5,238 nt of DNA from Lachnospiraceae bacterium (GCA_017477005.1 JAFUXY010000499.1:1-5238); one strand, 5' to 3'. Counted from the stretch's first letter, positions 1-5,238 are shown. Translations and numbers: made by a program. Notes: a model not told the origin generated them from the sequence alone.

Positions 1-1
1 A

Positions 2-640
2 GGTTCTCCGGCCGGATATGTGGGTTATGAAGAGGGTGGCATATTGACAGAAGAGATTCGGAAACATCCGTCTTGTGTGCTGCTCTTGGATGAAATTGAA
101 AAAGCCCATCCGGATATTTTCAATGTGTTGCTTTCAGTAATGGACTATGCTACCCTTACAGACAATCAGGGAAGAAAGGCAGACTTCAGAAATGTGGTTA
201 TTATCATGACTTCCAATGCCGGGGCGAACCGGTTGGGGAAAACAGGAATAGGATTTGTCAGTGAAAACCAGAATGAGAGTTCGCTAATGGACGCGGTGAA
301 AAATACCTTTCAGCCGGAATTTCGAAACAGGCTTAGCAAAGTCGTCGTATTCAACAGCATGGATCCCAATATGGCCGCACTGGTTGTCGAAAAAAAGCTA
401 AAGGAATTGTCGCAGCAGCTTGCGAACAAAAAAATCAAGATGTCATCGGACAAGAAGGCAAAAGCCCTCCTTCGCAAAAAGGGAATCAGTCAGGAATTCG
501 GTGCCAGAGAGATCGACCGCGTGATCCGAAACGATATAAAGCCTTTGTTTGTGGACGAGATATTGTTTGGGCAATTAAAGGACGGCGGCAAGATAAAGCT
601 GACGGCCGAGGAGGACGCATTTGAGGTGAGGGTGAAATGA
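2..640 (+). CDS. clpA: ATP-dependent Clp protease ATP-binding subunit ClpA, C-terminal part (5' truncated by window)
   Basis: This is the C-terminal ~212 residues of a Hsp100 AAA+ unfoldase. The frame is open from base 2, so the gene starts before the window; the GTG at 20 is an internal valine, not a start. Seen in order: pore-loop GYVGY (14-28), Walker B VLLLDE (77-94), sensor 1 MTSNAG (206-220), the IGF tripeptide (248-256) where ClpA/ClpX/ClpC proteins dock onto ClpP, the arginine-finger segment PEFRNRL (314-334) and sensor 2 GAR (500-508). The stretch TLTDNQGRKADFRNVV is very close to the E. coli ClpA D2 domain, which favours ClpA over ClpB or ClpC. The known role is to unfold substrates, often delivered by ClpS, and thread them into ClpP in the cytoplasm. 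The IGF loop implies that it pairs with ClpP rather than acting as a ClpB-type disaggregase. The Lys/Glu-rich tail ends at TGA 638-640. ClpC is the main alternative. Confidence 0.93.
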   Translation, partial: GSPAGYVGYEEGGILTEEIRKHPSCVLLLDEIEKAHPDIFNVLLSVMDYATLTDNQGRKADFRNVVIIMTSNAGANRLGKTGIGFVSENQNESSLMDAVKNTFQPEFRNRLSKVVVFNSMDPNMAALVVEKKLKELSQQLANKKIKMSSDKKAKALLRKKGISQEFGAREIDRVIRNDIKPLFVDEILFGQLKDGGKIKLTAEEDAFEVRVK

Positions 641-727
641 TAATACGATAATAGTCTATAGTTTGAGGATTAGCGTGGTTGGAATTGTGTAGGGGATTTT
701 TATTGTTCAGTTGTTTAGAAAAAATGC

Positions 728-763
728 AAAGAAAGGGTCAGATGAACCGATACTTTCTTTTTT
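728..763 (+). terminator. candidate intrinsic terminator / hairpin downstream of clpA
   Basis: AAAGAAAG (728-735) pairs with CTTTCTTT (753-760). Inside it GGT (736-738) can pair with ACC (746-748), leaving a four-base bulge and a seven-base loop. The run of six T at 758-763 gives the U-tract. It lies 88 bases after the clpA stop and ends only five bases before the antitoxin ribosome binding site. The outer stem is AT-rich, so termination may be weak. It could instead be a leader hairpin or an operator of the toxin-antitoxin operon. Confidence 0.45.
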
Positions 764-767
764 GAAT

Positions 768-774
768 GGGGGTG
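768..774 (+). promoter_or_regulatory. ribosome binding site of the antitoxin gene
   Basis: The purine run GGGGGTG ends seven bases before ATG 782, a normal Shine-Dalgarno distance. It is much too close to the in-frame TTG at 776, so it decides the start in favour of ATG 782. Confidence 0.6.
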
Positions 775-781
775 CTTGAAT

Positions 782-1057
782 ATGACCAAAACAGTCTTCG
801 TAAATGATGCTCAAATCTTGAAAAAGGGACAAGTTATAATCCCGAAAAACGTGCGGACAGCACTCGGTGTCGAGAGTGGAGATCGAGTGACTTTTATCGT
901 AGATGGGAGCAATGTGCGTCTGGTAAATTCAGCAGTCTATGCCCTGATGCACTTTCAAGAGCAGATGCACGGAGAAGGGGAAAAAGTTGGACTTTTTTCC
1001 GAAGAAGATGTTGTAAACTGGATTACGCAGTCGCGTCGTGAGGAAAATGCGGAATGA
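782..1057 (+). CDS. AbrB/MazE (SpoVT-AbrB) family antitoxin
   Basis: A 91-residue protein. Residues ~10-49 form a typical swapped-hairpin AbrB-fold DNA-binding core: LKKGQVIIPKNVRTALGV, then a GDRV turn, then a beta strand ending RLVN. The KKGQVIIPK strand with the conserved Gly-Gln and Pro, followed by R..LG...GD, is the family signature. The C-terminal ~40 residues are charged and probably helical (FQEQMHGEGE, then SEEDVVNWITQSRREE). In such antitoxins this part wraps the toxin. ATG 782 is chosen for its ribosome binding site at 768-774. The TGA stop overlaps the start of the PIN gene by four bases (ATGA), so the two are translationally coupled. By analogy with the family it should neutralise the PIN toxin and repress its own promoter. 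I see no convincing -35/-10 pair upstream. A stand-alone AbrB regulator is the alternative, but the coupling to a PIN gene makes that unlikely. Confidence 0.87.
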   Translation: MTKTVFVNDAQILKKGQVIIPKNVRTALGVESGDRVTFIVDGSNVRLVNSAVYALMHFQEQMHGEGEKVGLFSEEDVVNWITQSRREENAE

Positions 1058-1461
1058 GAATCATGGTCGATACCAACATTTTCATATCTGCAGCATTGTT
1101 TCCAAAAGGTCGTGCAGCCCAAGCTCTTTACAAAGCAATGATGCCACCGTATCATCCAGTTGTATGCGATTATGTGATAGATGAAATACACCGTAAATTT
1201 CAGGAGAAGTTTCAGAATAAAACACATGAACTAGAGGCATTTCTCTATGCTGCACTTCCAGCATTTGACATAGTTTCTACGCCAGATGAAGTCATAGATG
1301 CTGAATCCAAAATTCGTGATATCAAAGACCGTCCAATTCTTCGAGCAGCGTTGAATTCTGGTGTAGATCTGTTTCTCACAGGGGACAAGGATTTTCTTGA
1401 ATCCTCGGTGGTAGATCCGCGTATTATCAGTGTCTCCGTTTTTCTTGAAATTGATCTGTGA
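1054..1461 (+). CDS. PIN-domain ribonuclease toxin (COG1569-type)
   Basis: A 135-residue PIN-fold protein, of usual length for the family. The acidic residues expected to bind Mg2+ or Mn2+ are present: Asp6 in MVDTNIF, Glu44 in VIDEI, Asp92 in the KDRPIL segment, and Asp111 with Asp113 in TGDKDF. The order MVDTN ... DEI ... DRPIL.AAL ... D.FLTGDKDFL matches PIN toxins of the 'putative toxin-antitoxin system toxin component' group. Such proteins are usually single-strand-specific endoribonucleases that cut tRNA, rRNA or mRNA; the target here cannot be read from the sequence. The start ATG lies inside the antitoxin stop (ATGA), so translation is coupled and probably keeps toxin output tied to antitoxin. 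The catalytic set looks intact, so the toxin appears functional. The gene ends at TGA 1459-1461 with no clear terminator after it. Confidence 0.88.
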   Translation: MRIMVDTNIFISAALFPKGRAAQALYKAMMPPYHPVVCDYVIDEIHRKFQEKFQNKTHELEAFLYAALPAFDIVSTPDEVIDAESKIRDIKDRPILRAALNSGVDLFLTGDKDFLESSVVDPRIISVSVFLEIDL

Positions 1462-1510
1462 TGGAAATTTTTTCATAGATAGTGGCTATTTGGCGGGAGG
1501 TCAGAGCGGT

Positions 1511-1846
1511 ATGATTAGAAAACTTCCGATTGGATTACAGGATTTTGAAGGGCTTATAAAAGACGGGTTTTTGTATATAGACAAGACAGAGTACATTTAC
1601 AATCTTGTTAGCAAAGGGAAAGTGTATTTTCTGAGCCGTCCCAGGCGTTTTGGAAAGAGCCTGTTGCTATCCACTTTGAAAGCATTTTTTGAAGGGAAAA
1701 AAGGAGTTGTTTGAAGGGCTTGCGATAGAGACGCTTTTTTATCAGAGTGGCTATCTGACGATCAAAGGCTACGACAAAAATTTGATTCCGAAAAGCGTCA
1801 GTTGTTTGACTGGGTAGTGGAGTTGAATTATAATTCAGAGTATTGA
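1511..1846 (+). pseudogene. remnant of an AAA-ATPase-like / DUF1703 (PD-(D/E)XK) protein, deleted and frameshifted
   Basis: The family is usually ~500-600 residues: an AAA-ATPase-like domain followed by a PD-(D/E)XK nuclease-like domain; its function is uncertain. Three pieces remain. Piece 1 (from ATG 1511, GGGAGG ribosome site at 1495-1500) has the family N-terminus RKLPIGLQDFEGL, YIDKTEYIYNLV and the P-loop-like SRPRRFGKSLLLSTL. It stops early at TGA 1712-1714 because the A-run 1697-1702 carries one A too many. In the next frame (GAG at 1704 onward) it continues as ELFEGLAIE. It then jumps directly to the central family motif LFYQSGYLTIKGYD (to 1775). Piece 3, back in the first frame from TTT 1781, reads FDSEKRQLFDWVVEL, resembling the extreme C-terminus of the family, and ends at TGA 1844-1846. 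The bulk of the ATPase domain and the nuclease core are missing, so this is a degraded copy and not a working protein. Family assignment is from recall of its conserved motifs. Confidence 0.8.
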
Positions 1847-1903
1847 TAAGGAATCAGATGTCTAAAGTGTTTTGGCTAAAGTGTAAAGCAAAGGATTCTT
1901 ATA

Positions 1904-1915
1904 GGGAAGGGAGAG
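1904..1915 (+). promoter_or_regulatory. ribosome binding site of the LRR-protease gene
   Basis: The purine-rich run GGGAAGGGAGAG ends five bases before ATG 1921. It fixes the start there and not at the upstream in-frame ATT/ATG codons from 1843. The protein starting at 1921 also begins at once with a signal peptide, which supports the choice. Confidence 0.7.
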
Positions 1916-1920
1916 ATTTT

Positions 1921-2562
1921 ATGAAGGGAAGAAAAAGATGGCTGGCGTTGTTGCTGGCGGAGACATTGGGAGTGCAGACATTTTGGGGAATGTCGTCGTT
2001 CGCATTTGCTGCGGAGGAGGATGCACAGATTGAGGCAGATTCTGTGGATGCAGAGGAATCCGAATCGGAGGAGTGGATTGTTTCGGAAGATGAAATTGCA
2101 TCGGAAGAGATAGTCGGCGATGAGCAGGATATTTATGAGGAAGAATTTGATTCTGAGAAAGAATCTGATTCCCTGAATGAAAGTGCAGCAGAAACGGGAA
2201 ACTGCGGAAAAGACGGCAGTAATGTGACCTACAATCTCGATCCGGATGGTACATTGACGATTACCGGAACGGGAGAGATGATGGATTTTAGTTATGGTAA
2301 AGGCTTTAGAAATACCATTAAAAATGAGATAAAAAAAGTAATCATACAGAATGGCGTAGAGAATATAGGAGAATATTTTTTCTATGGCTGCGAGTATTTG
2401 AAAGAAGTGACTATGCCGAATAGTGTTTCCACTATTGGAGAAGGTGCATTTTTTTCCTGTGAGAGATTAGATACCATTAAGATGTCCAGCTCGATTTCAG
2501 TCATAGGAAAAAGTGCATTTAACGGATGTAAAGGATTGAAAAAAAATCGAAATACCCAATAA
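1921..2562 (+). CDS. secreted BspA-like leucine-rich-repeat protein, N-terminal fragment up to the frameshift
   Basis: As written this frame gives 213 residues. Residues 1-30 are a signal peptide: basic MKGRKR, hydrophobic core, and AFA before the likely cut near residue 30, so the product is exported. Residues ~31-92 are a strongly acidic low-complexity linker (28 Asp/Glu, one Lys). From Cys95 comes the typical cap of Clostridial BspA-like proteins (NCGKDGSNVTYNL, then DGTLTITGTGEM), followed by three leucine-rich repeats of 23 residues with the I..GAF..C..L pattern. In an eight-A run (2539-2546) the frame slips: LKK is followed by NRNTQ and a TAA at 2560-2562. Dropping one A gives LKKIEIPNNVQSI, exactly the expected next repeat. 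So this is the front of the gene that continues at 2546, not an independent short protein. If the break is real in the cell, the product is a truncated secreted peptide. LRR proteins of this kind are surface adhesins or binding proteins in known cases. Confidence 0.85.
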   Translation: MKGRKRWLALLLAETLGVQTFWGMSSFAFAAEEDAQIEADSVDAEESESEEWIVSEDEIASEEIVGDEQDIYEEEFDSEKESDSLNESAAETGNCGKDGSNVTYNLDPDGTLTITGTGEMMDFSYGKGFRNTIKNEIKKVIIQNGVENIGEYFFYGCEYLKEVTMPNSVSTIGEGAFFSCERLDTIKMSSSISVIGKSAFNGCKGLKKNRNTQ

Positions 2563-3100
2563 TGTTCAGAGCATAGAAAGCGGAGCATTTATTGGATGCG
2601 AGAGTTTGATGGAGGTTTCCATTCCCAATAGTGTAACTAATATGGGAGCGCAAGTATTTCAGGAATGCAGTAGTTTAGATTCCATAAAGCTGCCTGACAA
2701 CCTAAGTTCTATAGAGGAGAGAACTTTTTATGAATGCAGTAGTTTAGCAAGTATAACGATTCCGGAACAAGTGGAAATCATTAAAGAGACGGCCTTTTGG
2801 GGTTGTAAAAGCCTTACACAGTTGAAAATACCTAGTAGCGTTAAACAGATTGAGAGATCGGCTTTTGGGGATTGTAGTGGTTTAGAGAGTATATCTATTC
2901 CGGATAGCGCCGGTATAAGCGATATGCAAGCAGTGTTTTCAGGATGCAGCTCATTGAAGAATATTAGAATTCCTAAAAATGAAAAAACGACTAGAATTGC
3001 GGATACTTCATTTTGTAATTGTAGCAGGCTGGAATATGTCGTCATTCCGAATACAATAAAGTTTATAAATGGATATGGTTTTGAGGGGTGTGATAGTCTC
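2329..3100 (+). repeat. eleven tandem BspA-type leucine-rich repeats (~69 bp period)
   Basis: Eleven units of 23 residues (units 9 and 10 are 24 and 25) follow the pattern xxIxIPxSVxxIxxxAFxxCxxL. Examples are KEVTMPNSVSTIGEGAF, MEVSIPNSVTNMG and ASITIPEQVEIIKETAF. Such repeats stack into a curved solenoid. At DNA level the units have diverged, but GAATGCAGTAGTTTAG occurs identically at 2663-2678 and 2732-2747, exactly 69 bases apart. The frameshift lies at the start of unit 4. Confidence 0.9.
2539..2546 (+). other. frameshift point: run of eight A inside repeat 4
   Basis: Eight consecutive A separate the frame starting at 1921 from the frame that continues to the window end. Seven A would give one uninterrupted protein with the repeat length kept at 23 residues. 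The change needed is loss of one base (a +1 shift). Confidence 0.85.
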
Positions 3101-5238
3101 ACAGATTTCTACTTCTTGGGATCGAAAGAAGAGTGGGAAGCCATATCCAAGAATAGTGGGAAGAAGTATATAGAGGGAATTAAAGTCCATTATAATAGCG
3201 CCGGTCCAAGTGATGATTCTGATGGAGGATCAGATTCAGAGGGAGGTTCCGGTACCGGCGGAGATAGCGGCACCGACGATAGTGGTGGAGAGCCGTCCGA
3301 AGAAGGTGGGAAATTTTCTATTTCAGACTGCCGAATCGTTCTATCGGGAGAAGATACGGACGAATATGTATATAGTGGCACTGAGAAGAGGCCTGCAGTG
3401 ATCGTTTCGAAAGAGCAGGATGGTCAGATGGTCAATCTAACAGAGGGAACAGATTATGAGGTGACCTATCAAAATAATATTGAGCCCGGGACAGCCACAG
3501 TGACCGTAAAGGGGATCGGGAATTATCAAGGGACGGATACGATAGAATTTACAATTACGGGAGACGTGAGTGCGTTTACAGTCGGAAGAGATAATAGTTC
3601 TTGGATTAATCATGAGAATTATATTTTTCAGGATGATGAGTGGCATAATTACAAGATATTGAATGAAGAGCATAAAAATTTATTATACCGCTATCAAAGT
3701 GATAGCCAGCAAAACGCATTGAAAATTGCAATGTATAAAAATTGGTTTGGCAGTTGCTACGGGATGTCATGTGCAATGATATATTCGTATATGGGGAAAG
3801 AAGGACACGGGTTTCCCATTTTGCCATATATTGATGGTAAAGGGAGAGTGTACAAACTAATGTTTGATGACTTTGATGCAAGTACATTTGATTTCGATGA
3901 CTTTAATCCTGGTGATGGGAAGCACTTTAATTGCACGACTTGTCCGAGAGATAACGCAGATTTTAGGGATTTGATTCAATACCTCCAGTTGACGCAGTAT
4001 AGAGAGGATTATGAACCGAGGCATTGGCCGGATGGTTTTTACATCTTGTGGTCCTCAAAGATGAAAGCGCGGAAAGAGTTTCTCGAGGATTTAGTCAATG
4101 AGGCGCAAAACTCCAATATGCATAAACCATTTGTGTTCAGTTTCACCACAAATGGGAAAGAGGAAGGCCACACTGTGGTTATTAGAGGATTGAAAGAAGG
4201 GGAACAGAAGTATAAAAAGGAGGGAGGCACAGAAGAAAACGATTATTATCAGATAGAATATTGTGATCCAAATGGAGGATGGATGTATAATGATGGCCAA
4301 TGGAATCATAGCTATGCTTATAGCCTGTATCTGTTGGTAAAAGAAGATTTTTCAGAGTGTTTTTCCGTGGCTTTAGGTGACGATGGCGAAATTCACGAGC
4401 TGCCACAATACGTACCACTAATAGTAGATAATGATTGTACCTACCTATCTTATTATTTGCCGGATAAAATGAATAATTGTTTTGGGAACGGAGAGAAGAA
4501 AAGATTTATAGACAAGATTAATATGGTTGTGGATACTGTTGATTCGTTTGTAATAAAAGTTCAAGATGGAATTAAGTATAAAGTTGATGGGAGTGGAATA
4601 TATGGGATTGAAGGAATATTAGGAGATGGATATGAATATGGCAATTGTGAAGTGATTCCGATAAGCGGAAATGGAGGGGGAGCTTTTAAAATAAAACTGC
4701 CTGCCACCGAAGGCATAACCATCGAACAAATCGAAGGAGACATAGACATTAGCTGCTGTTTGAACGATGAAGAGTTTATGGCTGTTGATGGCAAAAACAT
4801 CGACAAGATCACGATGGAAGAGGAGAAGGGTGTTTCCATCGAAGGAACAAACGCGGAGTATACCGCATCCATTGGCGCGAAGGATGAGGAGAACACGTTG
4901 GTTCAGTCTGAGGGAAAGGTAGATGGAGAAGTAGTTTATTCTTATAACAACGGAAGAATAGATATCGAGGGTGAGAATGTCAAAGACACCACTATTACCA
5001 CTATCTCGGGAGATGCAGAGCCTAAACAGCTGAGCGAGTCAGAGGCCGCGGAGTACATTACCTATGACGAGACGGCGCCTGTAGATTCATCCAAAGTCGA
5101 TTTGTCAGAATGCGTGATTTCCGGAGTCAAAGACACCGAATATGCAGGCTCTCCGATTACCTTCGACGATACCATAGAAGTAATGCTAGGCGACCAGCTG
5201 CTTTCAAAAGACACGGATTATTCATTACTATATAAAAA
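2546..5238 (+). CDS. continuation of the BspA-like LRR protein with a papain-like cysteine-peptidase domain (3' truncated by window)
   Basis: The frame is open without a stop from the A-run to the right edge, 897 codons. With one A removed it fuses to the fragment at 1921, giving at least 1105 residues. In order: leucine-rich repeats 4-11 (to 3100); C-cap GSKEEWEAISK (to ~3199); Gly/Ser/Asp linker (3200-3310); Ig-like repeat (3311-3562); a domain with a papain-like active-site motif (about 3566-4360); a beta-rich, Asp/Glu/Gly-rich region of no recognised family (about 4361-5098); and the start of a second Ig-like repeat (5099 on). Motif FGSCYGMS resembles CGSCWAFS of papain; candidate catalytic residues are Cys612, His750 (GHTVV) and Asp782 (CDPNGG), numbered on the restored protein. 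The Cys-His spacing of 138 is close to papain's. I infer a secreted surface or extracellular protease, or a substrate-binding relative. A C-terminal cell-wall anchor may lie beyond the window. If the frameshift is real, an isolated translation start would have to be internal; the first in-frame ATG is 2609, without a good ribosome site. Confidence 0.85.
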   Translation, partial: MEIPNNVQSIESGAFIGCESLMEVSIPNSVTNMGAQVFQECSSLDSIKLPDNLSSIEERTFYECSSLASITIPEQVEIIKETAFWGCKSLTQLKIPSSVKQIERSAFGDCSGLESISIPDSAGISDMQAVFSGCSSLKNIRIPKNEKTTRIADTSFCNCSRLEYVVIPNTIKFINGYGFEGCDSLTDFYFLGSKEEWEAISKNSGKKYIEGIKVHYNSAGPSDDSDGGSDSEGGSGTGGDSGTDDSGGEPSEEGGKFSISDCRIVLSGEDTDEYVYSGTEKRPAVIVSKEQDGQMVNLTEGTDYEVTYQNNIEPGTATVTVKGIGNYQGTDTIEFTITGDVSAFTVGRDNSSWINHENYIFQDDEWHNYKILNEEHKNLLYRYQSDSQQNALKIAMYKNWFGSCYGMSCAMIYSYMGKEGHGFPILPYIDGKGRVYKLMFDDFDASTFDFDDFNPGDGKHFNCTTCPRDNADFRDLIQYLQLTQYREDYEPRHWPDGFYILWSSKMKARKEFLEDLVNEAQNSNMHKPFVFSFTTNGKEEGHTVVIRGLKEGEQKYKKEGGTEENDYYQIEYCDPNGGWMYNDGQWNHSYAYSLYLLVKEDFSECFSVALGDDGEIHELPQYVPLIVDNDCTYLSYYLPDKMNNCFGNGEKKRFIDKINMVVDTVDSFVIKVQDGIKYKVDGSGIYGIEGILGDGYEYGNCEVIPISGNGGGAFKIKLPATEGITIEQIEGDIDISCCLNDEEFMAVDGKNIDKITMEEEKGVSIEGTNAEYTASIGAKDEENTLVQSEGKVDGEVVYSYNNGRIDIEGENVKDTTITTISGDAEPKQLSESEAAEYITYDETAPVDSSKVDLSECVISGVKDTEYAGSPITFDDTIEVMLGDQLLSKDTDYSLLYK
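3311..3562 (+). repeat. Ig-like surface-protein repeat, copy 1
   Basis: About 84 residues: an FSISDCRIVLSG strand, then YVYSGTEKRPAVIV, EGTDYEVTYQNN, GTATVTVKGIGNYQGT and a final strand. This matches the 'Y.G....P.V.V....L..GTDY.V.Y.NN...GTATVTI.G.GNY.GT' repeat common in Clostridial secreted proteins. It probably acts as a rigid spacer or a binding module between the LRR solenoid and the peptidase-like domain. Confidence 0.75.
3566..4360 (+). other. papain-like (clan CA) cysteine-peptidase-type domain
   Basis: Domain limits are approximate. Cys codon 3755-3757 sits in FGSCYGMSCAM. His codon 4169-4171 sits in EEGHTVVIRGL and begins a beta strand, as the papain His does. Asp codon 4265-4267 (or Asn 4271-4273) sits in YCDPNGG. 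The order and the 138-residue Cys-His distance fit papain. The oxyanion-hole Gln normally six residues before the Cys is not there (Lys at -6, Asn at -5). The Cys-Tyr-Gly-Met-Ser variant is one I associate with uncharacterised secreted bacterial proteins, not classical C1 enzymes. Assignment is by motif only. Confidence 0.6.
5099..5238 (+). repeat. Ig-like surface-protein repeat, copy 2 (truncated by window end)
   Basis: VDLSECVISG, EYAGSPITFDDTIEVMLG and KDTDYSLLYK align in order with ISDCRIVLSG, VYSGTEKRPAVIV and EGTDYEVTYQ of copy 1, including the Cys in the first strand. The remainder lies outside the window. Confidence 0.65.

Noticed and set aside
641..781. Sigma-70 promoter for the toxin-antitoxin operon
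   Set aside because: TATAGT at 657-662 and TTG-type hexamers exist, but no pair with acceptable spacing and match was found.
776..784. TTG 776 as start of the antitoxin gene
   Set aside because: It lies almost inside the ribosome binding site (768-774); ATG 782 has proper spacing and adds only two residues' difference.
1461..1476. AT-rich hairpin with T-run after the PIN gene as terminator
   Set aside because: The stem is short, includes a G-T pair and leaves almost no loop; too weak to call.
1430..1510. Start of the DUF1703-type frame inside the PIN gene
   Set aside because: The residues before ATG 1511 do not resemble the family, whereas those from 1511 match its N-terminus and a GGGAGG site precedes it.
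1480..1760. Similar stretches AGTGGCTAT at about 1481 and 1746 as flanking direct repeats of a mobile element
   Set aside because: Only nine identical bases, partial similarity beyond that, and no transposase or inverted ends.
1843..1920. N-terminal extension of the LRR protein
   Set aside because: It would bury the signal peptide behind 26 residues; ATG 1921 has a strong ribosome site.
2539..2562. Programmed -1 ribosomal frameshift at the A-run
   Set aside because: The frame must move by +1 (one base lost) to continue; a canonical -1 shift leads to the wrong frame.
2329..3100. 69-base periodic repeats as a CRISPR or intergenic repeat array
   Set aside because: The period is exactly 23 codons and conservation is at protein level (leucine-rich repeats).
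3932..3943. CTTC as a zinc-binding CxxC pair in the peptidase-like domain
   Set aside because: A single CxxC without a partner pair; could equally be a disulfide in an exported protein.
3606..4896. Reverse-strand open frames (for example 3606-3887, 4091-4309, 4561-4896)
   Set aside because: They lie opposite the long coding frame, have low-complexity or Ser/Pro/Ile-rich translations and no ribosome sites; they are shadows.

Overview
The window looks like chromosome of a low-to-medium-GC Gram-positive gut anaerobe (Bacillota, most likely class Clostridia, perhaps Lachnospiraceae). This is an inference from the gene families: a Clp ATPase of ClpA type, an AbrB/PIN toxin-antitoxin pair, an AAA-ATPase-like/DUF1703 remnant, and a secreted BspA-like leucine-rich-repeat protein. 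There are no rRNA, tRNA, CRISPR or insertion-sequence features that I can support. All supported genes read on the + strand.

Layout. Bases 2-640 are the 3' end of clpA: the D2 AAA+ module with pore loop, Walker B, sensor 1, ClpP-docking IGF loop, arginine finger and sensor 2. A 141-base gap follows and contains a hairpin with a T-tract (728-763), a candidate terminator. Next come two overlapping genes (782-1057 and 1054-1461, ATGA overlap) encoding an AbrB/MazE-type antitoxin and a PIN-domain ribonuclease toxin. Bases 1511-1846 hold a decayed AAA-ATPase-like (DUF1703-type) gene, reduced to its N-terminus, a short central piece and its C-terminal tail. These pieces are joined by two apparent internal deletions, and the N-terminal piece also carries a frameshift.

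The rest of the window (1921 to the right edge) is one large secreted-protein gene that runs off the window. Its parts in order are: signal peptide, acidic linker, BspA-type N-cap, eleven ~23-residue leucine-rich repeats, C-cap, Gly/Ser/Asp linker, an Ig-like repeat, a papain-like cysteine-peptidase-type domain (Cys, His and Asp candidates at codons 3755, 4169 and 4265), a beta-rich region, and the start of a second Ig-like repeat. As written the gene is broken by one extra A in an eight-A run at 2539-2546. The first frame stops at 2562, but the next frame stays open for about 2.7 kb and continues the repeat pattern without losing a residue.

How it fits together. clpA serves intracellular proteolysis with ClpP. 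The toxin-antitoxin pair is a self-contained module. The DUF1703 remnant and the LRR-protease gene look like accessory genes; the LRR-protease would act outside the cell. The most interesting object is the LRR plus papain-like protease architecture and the homopolymer frame break that would switch it off. That break may be a sequencing error, a recent mutation or a slippage (phase) switch, and the sequence alone cannot decide between these.
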